From: Linanthus parryae
Taxonomy: Eukaryota; Streptophyta; Magnoliopsida; Ericales; Polemoniaceae
Assembly: GCA_023055425.1 (NCBI GenBank)
Contig: JALGPY010000003.1
Span: forward strand, 69,424,991 to 69,488,990
Length of the DNA stretch: 64,000 nt
Direction of reading: 5' to 3'
The notes under the pieces were generated by a model. It made no database searches and was not told the origin of the DNA. It saw only the letters and a program-made list of their open reading frames with translations. Positions 56,492 to 64,000 of this stretch are shown here, one piece after another; positions within the stretch are counted from its first letter, which is position 1; each line of letters begins with the position of its first letter. Made by a program: the position numbers and the translations under genes.

Positions 56492-57261
56492 TACGAAGAA
56501 AAAAAAAAGCCGGAAATTGCATCTCGTATTATGTCCCAACTCCATATGCAACATGTTAAATACATGCGTGTCAATGATATTCACTAACCGTAACCGGGAA
56601 TGTTAACTTTACACGATAGTCAGAATATCATCTTATATCGAGATACACTCATACACAATGTATTTAGATATGAATTGGAGTATTTATAATTTGTTGGTAA
56701 AATATATCATCGTTGGTGAATGGTTTGATAAGTGATCTCTAGCATCAAAACATAATCTCGGCAATATGCATAATTTTTTTTCCCTCAATTTGTAATGCAA
56801 TTTGCTCTACCCATGTACAAAGGCAAGAAGAGCCAGCATAAGCAAATTAATTTTCACAAATGCCAAATGGTTCATCGAATAATCAATCCAGCTAGAACAC
56901 ATTCTTGTATCTTCACTAATAATTATAAGGTGTAAAGATAAATGAGAAATAACTCTTTAGTTTGTAACCCCTGCTGGTGCGTTCCACGTTTAATGATATT
57001 TCTTACCTTATTATCAACAAAAAAAAAACTATATATTACATATTAAAACATGAGACAAAAAGTATCACACATAACTACAGAAGATAACATAAGCTCGTTG
57101 GCAGAACTATGTAGGCCGTTTTGTCTGTGCGCGCGGATGCCCAGGGGACTCAACCTTCAATTGATTGACCATATTACTTAAATATATATCAGTATAACAA
57201 TTAAGCTCAATTGTGTCAAAAATTAGATCCGCGTTGTTGTAAGTGGCATTTTTGTCCCTAA
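56492..57261. other. AT-rich spacer
   Basis: No gene or RNA recognised. Confidence 0.6.
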
Positions 57262-58010
57262 GATCATCCACAGCAGTGGGGGGATGGAGGTCGGGGGCGT
57301 GATTAGGAGCTGCAGTGGCGTGGGCTTGGAGGCGAGCTATTGGCTAATCGGAGCTCGGAGGGCTTGGAGGCGAGCTCGGAGGAGACCGCAGGCGAGCTCG
57401 AGCTCGGTGGGGCAGGGGAGAAACAGGAGAAGGGTTTCATCTGTATAATAGTGTTTTGTTTGTTCTCAGTAGTGGTGGGTGAGGGTATTAGTTTATGTAA
57501 ACTACATTTTGACCCCCCCTCTGTAAATAAAAGTATTTTGTATTTATTACAAATTTGACCCATTTATTTAAATGTTGTGTTTGAATAATTAATGTTTAGG
57601 GAAATGCATTTATTGAAACTAATTAAAAAGCTAAATAATAAAACCAAAAATTACATGATAAAAATTATGTTTTACCTACGTTTTTGTATTATTAATGTAA
57701 CATTTTTTTATGTTTATTAATGTAACGTGTTTTTATATTTATTCTTGAAATTTTATGGGATAACATAACAATAGTCAATAATGGTGCAATTAATCAAAAT
57801 ATAGGGTTGTGGTTGTCATATAGACTAAAATTAGGGTGCTTAGTGTATTTAACTATATAATAGTGTAGTTACAATAAAATATAATAGAATGGGAGAAATA
57901 GTGTTTTGACTATTGTAGCTATTATGGTAGAATTGTAAATATTAAGAAGATTAATAGTGGAGTAAGGTGGGGATCGGTGGGCTTGGGGGAGCTCGCGACT
58001 GTGGATGGTC
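57262..58010. mobile_element. Tourist/Harbinger-type MITE
   Basis: It starts GATCATCCACAG and ends CTGTGGATGGTC, and is flanked by the 3-bp direct repeat TAA (57259-57261 and 58011-58013). GC-rich ends (GGAGGCGAGCTCGG-type repeats on the left) surround an AT-rich centre. No transposase. Confidence 0.8.
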
Positions 58011-58504
58011 TAACCACCAAAATTTTAACTTGACAACTAAAAAAATGATGCAAGATAAAATGTAGTGACGCACCGAGATTGATTATTATGATGCAAGATA
58101 AAATGGACAGTGACGTACCGAGATTGATGTTTTATTATTAAAAAGTATACAGTATTTAGATAGGAATTATCAAAAGTAGAAATCCATATTCCCCTAAAAA
58201 AATCAGTAGAAATCCATATAGCTACCCAATAATAGAAAAGAAGAACGTTGAAAGTTGCAACAGTACGGCTGCAGCCCTACGCAAATGAACCACAGAATGC
58301 CTGCCTTTGCGTCATTTGAAGAAGTTATGTAGTCAATCACGTTTCTCTTCTCTTCACATTTGTGGAGCATCCAAAAACGTAAATTGACGGAAAATTGCAA
58401 GGAATATTATGAAAACTTATCACTGGAAGTATTGCCAAGTACTACTCTTTGTGGTTCATTATTCTTTTGCACAGACAAGTACCTTCCAAGCTACTGCCTC
58501 CGTT

Positions 58505-58755
58505 CTCTCTGAATCTCCACTTTTTGATTTTTTCTTCCGTAATCGGGTCACTTTGACCCGGTGATTTGGATAGTCAAACGATGCAATTTTTGGATAATTT
58601 TTTGATGGTCTTGTAGAGTGAAGTTTACTCTACAACATCGGGCAAATATTATCAAATTCGTGCATCGTTTTACTAATCAAATCACCGAATTAAAGTGATT
58701 CAGTGAATAATGGTAAAATGAAAATGGTGAAGATTCAGAGAGAACATATTAAGTA
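58505..58755. mobile_element. MITE upstream of the MYB gene
   Basis: The inverted ends GTTCTCTCTGAATCTCCAC and, from the right, GTTCTCTCTGAATCTTCACC enclose GGTGATTTGGATAGTCAAAC and a GTAGAGT...ACTCTAC hairpin. The central part is repeated, diverged, in intron 2 of the MYB gene. Confidence 0.6.
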
Positions 58756-58989
58756 CTTCCCTCCTTGCACATTCATGAACAGAACCAAACAAATCAAAGT
58801 CACGACACGTCACGCCAACAAACTTACTACACAAAAGATCATGTAGAGGTCATCTATCTCATGCAACTAATCTATCAAAGTATGAAGTTAGTATAAGCAA
58901 TTCTTCACGCTAAAGCAGGAGCTAGGGCAAGTGGCAAGTGGCAAAATGTTTGCAATATTTGGAACTTTTTTCTAAGAACAATTTTTTAC

Positions 58990-59057
58990 GTCTACCAGGT
59001 TCGAGCCTCAGACTTCATGCAAGGGCTTCAAATGCTCTACCACTGAGCTATCACCCA
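58990..59057 (-). repeat. tRNA-like SINE head or tRNA-Cys pseudogene
   Basis: On the minus strand GATAGCTCAGTGGTAGAGCA (A box) and GGCTCGAACCT (B box) are spaced as in a tRNA and resemble plant tRNA-Cys in the 5' half. The acceptor stem does not pair, so it is not a functional tRNA. A SINE is the likeliest explanation. Confidence 0.6.
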
Positions 59058-59437
59058 ATTGAATTTGAAACTTTTTCTTGAGAAAGGAAAACAACCTTAC
59101 TAAAAATAATGGCAGCGACAAAGATAACACGGAAAATTGAATTAAATTTTGTATATACAGTTTTTTTTTTTTTTATGATATTAGAGATGAAAGATACTTA
59201 AAGTAGGAGGAATGGGACTTGAAAACCAGTTTCATCTAAACAGAGAGAGAAGAAAATTCCATTTGGGTTGTATGTAGTGTTTGATTATCAGTCCAAAAGA
59301 TCATGTGGAGAAACTCTTACTTTTCAAAACCATCACTCACAGATGGAACCTTGGCAGCCCCTCTATAAGTCCTTGGTTGCCTTTATATTCCCTTTCACTG
59401 GCTTTACCTTCAACCATCAAACACACACAAACTTCAA

Positions 59438-59458
59438 CTCTCTCTCTCTCTCTCTCTC
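59438..59458 (+). promoter_or_regulatory. (CT)n tract in the MYB 5' leader
   Basis: A run of about ten CT units ends four bases before the start codon region at 59463. CT-rich leaders are common in plant genes. A possible TATA-like CTATAAG lies near 59362. Confidence 0.5.
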
Positions 59459-59462
59459 AGAA

Positions 59463-60766
59463 ATGGTCAGGAGCACAAGTGAAGAAGAGTTTGAGCTGAG
59501 AAGAGGGCCATGGACTGTTGAGGAAGACTCACTTCTCATCAACTACATTACTTGTCACGGCGAAGGCCGCTGGAATCTGTTAGCCCAATGCTCTGGTAAG
59601 TAGTTATCAAGTGAGCGACATCGTGTTATGTTCTCCTTCTCGGGTCATATCTCTAAAAGGAACTTGTATTTCCTCATTTTCCAGGTTTGAAGAGAACTGG
59701 GAAAAGCTGTAGACTTAGATGGCTCAATTACCTAAAACCAGACATTAAGCGCGGAAACCTCACAACACAGGAACAGCTCCTGATTCTTCAACTCCATTCC
59801 CGGTGGGGTAATAGGTAATTAAGTATCTAATTTACCATATACCACTCCGTGTCTTCTCTTTATCATCATTCTGACTTTTACCACTATTCACTGGGTCACC
59901 AATGATTTGGATAGCAAAATGATGTAAATTTTTTGATAATCTTTTCATAGTGTTGTAGAGTAAAAATTCTCTATAACACAGTGAAAAAAGTAATTAAAAA
60001 ATTGCATCGTTTTGCAATTCAAATCACCCGGTCAAACTCACTCAGAGACGAGTCAAAAAGTCAAGATGGGAAGAAAGAGAAGAGACATAGTGGTAGCAAA
60101 CACATTTTTTGAACTTGATGACTGATCTGTTTCTGCATATATTTTTTTGTATCTTATAGGTGGTCGAAGATTGCTCAGCATTTACCTGGACGAACAGATA
60201 ACGAGATCAAGAACTACTGGAGAACAAGAGTGCAAAAACAGGCACGTCATCTCAAGATCGAGTCCAACAGCAGAAAATTCATCGATGCAATACGATGTGT
60301 CTGGATACCGAGATTACAAGAACAAATGGAGCAAACATTGTCATCATCATCGACCTCGTCAACTACACCATTCTCTAATGATCATTCTATTTCTCCAAAG
60401 ATGGAAGCCAGAAACTCCTTGGTGGAGTCTCTGATACCCCACCTTCAGACTCCAACAGAGTCATCATCGCAAGAACAACCACTATCAAATGAAAGTTCGG
60501 TTTTCTGCTTCTCAGATTACAGGACAAGTTCACAGCTGCCTGAAATAGTGGAGAACCAAACTAGCCCAGCCCCTGACAGTGCAATTTCAAACCATGGCTA
60601 TTATGTAGACCCCAGTGGCTATGATGTGGAGCTAAATTTGGACGACACTTCAGCGGTGGGGTCTCGGGGATGTTGGTTCACGGACGACCAAGTTGCCGGA
60701 AACCAGTGGATAAGTAATAGCACGGCGAGCTCTTTATGGAGCCCGGATGAATTGTGGCAGTTTTAG
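59463..60766 (+). CDS. MYB62: R2R3-MYB transcription factor, subgroup 20 (MYB62-like), three exons
   Basis: The exons 59463-59595, 59685-59814 and 60160-60766 have GT-AG junctions and total 870 bp (289 aa). R2 spans about residues 13-63 ([39 protein letters not shown]) with its three tryptophans at 17, 37 and 57. R3 spans about 66-115 ([59 protein letters not shown]). The exon junctions are those usual for R2R3-MYB genes. After R3 the motif [14 protein letters not shown] and the C-terminal SPDELWQF are as in MYB62/MYB116. The protein binds DNA in the nucleus; Arabidopsis MYB62 acts in phosphate starvation and gibberellin responses, which I infer only by family. The frame is intact. Intron 2 contains a MITE. 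Confidence 0.92.
59885..60065. mobile_element. MITE copy in MYB intron 2
   Basis: It shares GATTTGGATAG, AAATGATG and the GTAGAGTAAA/CTCTATAACAC hairpin arrangement with the element at 58505-58755. Inverted ends are GGGTCACC...GGTCAAAC-like and partly decayed. Confidence 0.55.
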
Positions 60767-61390
60767 GATGACTTCATAGGACCCATGTTGTAGCTATCGT
60801 CTAATCCGGAAAATAATCTGTAAAAGATGGTGCACTAGTGCAACTGAAACAGATATCAGTGATCAGTCAAGTATTTCAAGCTGATCATACTCTGCATAAG
60901 TATTTGAAACTATGCAATTCCAGTGTTTATCAGAAGCACGTGATTCCATTCAAGTTTGTTTACTGAAATCTACTTCCTTTTGTTTCACCCAAAGGATTGA
61001 TAGTGAGACCCAATTAAACTTATTTCACTGTGTTGACTGTCCTACTTAAGAGTTATGTACTTGTGTCCTATTTCAGCGTTACAGGGTGAGGTCATTATTA
61101 ATGCAGGGCACATATTTTAGACGAGTCCTTAGCTGACAATTGAAGGGCAGGGAACCTACGAATGCACCAAATCAAACATAATTGGATCCTTTACCCCCGA
61201 ATTGATATTAACTTTGCTTACAGGTTCTCACTTTTCTATCTTAAGACCAACATACGAGTCTAAGAAGGTTGCATTTGAACTTTCAACCAAAAAGTTGCTT
61301 CACATGAGCTATTCAAGTCCATTGGAGAAGAACACTGTTTTCTGAGTGGGTTTGTACACAGATAATGTACGAATTTGCAGCTCTGCTTAC
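60767..61390. other. 3' flank of the MYB gene
   Basis: It contains the expected 3' UTR. No further gene is recognised. Confidence 0.6.
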
Positions 61391-61730
61391 CCTGTGTTTC
61401 CTCCGTCGTTCTCATTCATCTAGTACTCTTACATTGAACAATTAGCTTTTCTTTGGCCGGGACTTAATGTTAGTATAATCCCTCGTGCCCTCCCTTTTCG
61501 ACCTAATAAGTCATAAAACTGTTGTCTTCCTCTCATAAAACTATTTTTTCCTTCCACTTACCTGTGTTTCCTCCATCGTTCTTGTTCATCTACTACTTTT
61601 ACATTGAACAATTAGCTTTTCTTTGGCCGGAACTTAATGTTATAATCCCTCGTACCCTCTCTTTTTGGCCTAATAAGTCATAAAACTGTTGTTTTCCTCT
61701 TTCGGACACAATCTGTCATAAAACTACTTT
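61391..61730. repeat. Tandem duplication of about 170 bp
   Basis: Units start at 61391 and 61561 with CCTGTGTTTCCTCC and share TTACATTGAACAATTAGCTT and CTAATAAGTCATAAAACTGT. Differences are few. Confidence 0.88.
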
Positions 61731-61985
61731 TTTCTTCTTCTTCTTCTTCTTGACATAATCTATCATAAAATTATTTTTTCTCTTCTTCTCGACACAATTT
61801 GTCGTAATTTTTTTTTATGTCTTCTCGACACAATCTGTCATAATAACATTTTCTTCTTCTTCTTCTCGACATATTCTGTCATAAAAAAAATTATATTTCT
61901 CTCTCGACTCAATATGTCGTAAAACTATTTTCTTTTCCTCTTCTCGACACATATCGTAAAATTACTGCTCTTCTTCTTCTCAAAA
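61700..61985. repeat. Degenerate minisatellite with TCTTCTCGACACAATCTGTC units
   Basis: Five to six units of about 50-60 bp, each with a CTTCTT run, TCTCGACACAATCTGTCATAA and an A/T-rich end. It abuts the 170-bp duplication, whose end (CATAAAACTATTTTTT) resembles the unit. Confidence 0.75.
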
Positions 61986-62153
61986 GCTGACAAACCCGGC
62001 TCTTTTTCTCCTCTTCTCAGCCGTCGGCAAATCCGGCCATATCACCCTCATATGCTGGTTTTCTCCCCACTGTCCTTCAAACCCAATTGGCCTTCTCAGG
62101 AGCTGCTTTGGTATATTGGATTTTTTTTTTGGTACACTGGAGGGTTCAAGACC

Positions 62154-62836
62154 CTAGAACAACATCCTAATCTTCCCCAATCCCTCGATGTCAGCCATCA
62201 AGTGGTCTTGGCAGAAGTCAGGAGCAGAAAACAGAAAACATTTGTTATAGCTACTACAAGAGTGATGAGAAACAAGCAAATCAGCAACTGAGTTGCACTC
62301 CCTACACACATGATGAACTTCGTTGCTGGTAATGCTGAGGAGATCTCGGATCTTGGCGATTTGGCTCCAAAGGGGGTGGCTAGAAGAGGCAGAAGAGACC
62401 AAAGCCACAGCCTCAAGAGAGTCAGATTCTAAAATTGCATTGTCATACCCCAACTCCTGGAAAGCTAGCAGCCCTTCCAACATGGCCCACAATTCCCCTT
62501 GGACGATGGCTCTGATGCCAACTCTGCGCTGTAAGCCCCAAATCCATGTAGCATTGTTGTCCCTGCAAACAACCCCAATGGCCCCATAATTCTTCCACTG
62601 GGAAAAGGAGAAGTCCACATTAATCTTCAGCTTCCCTTGAGGAGGGTGGATCCATCTGACTAAGGTAGGCCTGGCAGTGAGATGGCCAGGAATAACTGAG
62701 AGATTTTTGGCAGTGGTTCGGACCTGGTAGTAGATGAAGCTTTCCAGGTTTGGGGGGAGTTTAAAAGAACTATCATGGAGACGGAAATTATGCCACATCC
62801 AAGCATAATTGACCGTAGTGGTGAATATCAAGGCCT
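62154..62836 (-). pseudogene. LINE-derived RNase H domain (RVT_3), 5'-truncated
   Basis: A minus-strand open frame of about 225 codons without an ATG at its 5' end. It reads WIHPPQGKLKINVDFSFSQW, GVVCRDNNATWIWGLQRRVG, QGELWAMLEGLLAFQELGYD, LESDSLEAVALV, EVHHVCRECNSVADLLVSHH, the conserved order of the RVT_3/RNase H domain of plant LINE proteins (acidic positions in NVD, GELWA, ESDS and VAD). The 3' side includes an A-run (about 62119-62130 on this strand) as in a LINE tail. The frame is cut at 62836 by a stop, and the sequence at 62860 by an LTR. The domain itself has no internal stop. Confidence 0.8.
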
Positions 62837-62859
62837 AGTCCGAGTTTGGGCGAGCACTC

Positions 62860-64000
62860 TGATAACTCTCTTTTAGGAGCTATTAATATACTTCCATATT
62901 ACTTTTATTAGGCTTATTTTACATGATTTAGATGTTATGTTTGTACAAATATGTGAATTTGAAGATTTATAAGCCTAAGAGTCAAAAGTTGTGTTTCTAG
63001 CTCATTTGAGCATGATTTTTATCATATTTGCGATGATAATTGCACGGGTAGTATTTTGTTGTGTTTCTCAGGTAAAATAGGTGCAATGAAGCTTATGAGA
63101 GGCTTGGATACACTTGGTATGGAGCTAGATGAAGAGGAGAAAAGATGACGCAAAGATGAAGAAAAGTTGAAAAAGTCACTCCTGACCAGCCTGTACTATT
63201 TTCGATGCTCAGGAAAATCTATAAATAATTTTGGAGCAAGGCCTGCGCCATTTGAAAGTAGACATCCGTAGCTTTCCAACGATATATGGTAGGCCCGAAG
63301 AAGAGTCCGGATGAGGGAGATACAGCCCGCGCAAAATCAGCTTACAATTCTGTCCGGGAATTACAAACTGGAGGGGCTGAAGTGCAAATTCGGCCAAAGT
63401 TCATTAAAAAACGTGCCCAGGCCTTATGAAACGACTTCTAAGACCTAAAACAGAGTGGGGGACGCTGCTTTGGAGCTCTCGGAGCTTAGGGAACAATTGG
63501 AGAAGCTTGGGAGCACTTGGATCATTCGTTTGGCTTCTAAAACTCCGTTTCTTCTCTAGTTTTGATTATTGATCATGAAAACTTGTACTTTGATCATGTC
63601 TAAGCGTAGCTAAACTTCTATTCGGGATATCTCATAGGTAGCTAGGGTTTAAACACCATGTTGGTGATTTATGGATTCTTTTTCATGCTTTTAGCTTAAT
63701 TGAATGTGTTTTTCTTAGCTATGCTTGATTTATGTACTTAATTCTATCGTTGCTATTGTTTGAGCTCTCAATAGGATGATTATAGGTATAGGATGTTAGA
63801 GGAATCAACATTCTCTACCCGGAAACTTGAATCAAGCACTAGCCGTATCTAGGGTTGAGGAATCTTGCTAGTTAGCTAGAACTAAGAGTAGACCACAACA
63901 ACATAATGCTTATTTGAACTTGAGTAGGCTAGAGGAATCAGGTACAAGAGTTTGAATATAGGCTTTGGTTGAGGAATCTTCAAAGTATAGGTGCTCGTTT
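62860..64000 (+). repeat. Start of a Gypsy (Tat/Athila-like) LTR, running off the window
   Basis: It starts TGATAACTCTCTTTTAGGAG at the break of the LINE fragment. Features usual in Tat/Athila-type LTRs or leaders follow: GGTGCAATGAAGCTTATGAG, CTTTCCAACGATATATGG, TTCTGTCCGGGAATTAC, and a stretch with TAGCTAGGGTTTAAACACCATG. No ORF is seen. The other end lies outside the window. Confidence 0.55.

Noticed and set aside
58990..59057. Functional tRNA-Cys gene
   Set aside because: The A and B boxes are good, but the acceptor stem does not pair and the anticodon arm is disturbed.

Overview
The window is nuclear DNA of a flowering plant, most likely a eudicot. The evidence is spliced host genes with GT-AG introns, a plant initiator tRNA gene with an upstream CAA motif, an R2R3-MYB gene, and a dense, nested population of Ty1/Copia, Ty3/Gypsy, LINE, SINE, CACTA and MITE sequences in AT-rich DNA. 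I do not assign a species.

Layout. 1-5214 is the 3' part of a large non-autonomous Gypsy-type element: a plant-transposon-protein-like ORF, a Pro/Arg-rich ORF and an LTR-like region with a TATA box. At 5215-6608 it is interrupted by a reverse-strand Copia solo LTR with a perfect 5-bp target duplication. 6614-26479 is a decayed Angela/Tork-type Copia element carrying two later insertions: a CACTA element (9657-12875) inside its integrase, and a complete but decayed Sirevirus-like (SIRE) element (16561-26356) inside its 3' LTR. 26480-38399 is a mosaic of remnants: a Harbinger-like MITE, an unrecognised reverse-strand transcription unit, a second CACTA end, a Copia RT fossil, a 3.2-kb chromovirus LTR and a LINE fragment.

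Host genes. An IST1-like (ESCRT-III/VPS4 regulator) gene occupies 38400-52613 on the minus strand. It has six exons and encodes 314 aa; the reading frame closes exactly across all junctions. Its 9.65-kb third intron contains the most unusual object here, at 47219-51181: a young LTR retrotransposon (LTRs differ at one base in 270; 5-bp TSD GTAAT; tRNA-iMet primer site; polypurine tract). In place of gag-pol it carries fragments of two nuclear-pore genes, GP210 and NUP93, fused in one open frame, preceded by a 41-codon tandem repeat. Divergently, 156 bp upstream of the IST1-like start codon, lies an intact initiator tRNA-Met gene. Downstream, after several MITEs, is an intact three-exon R2R3-MYB gene of subgroup 20 (MYB62-like, 289 aa) at 59463-60766. 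The window ends with tandem repeats, a LINE RNase H fragment and the start of a Gypsy-type LTR.

Only the IST1-like gene, the tRNA gene and the MYB gene look like functional host genes. The nucleoporin-carrying element is recent and may be transcribed. The other transposon coding regions are broken by stops, frameshifts or lost catalytic residues.
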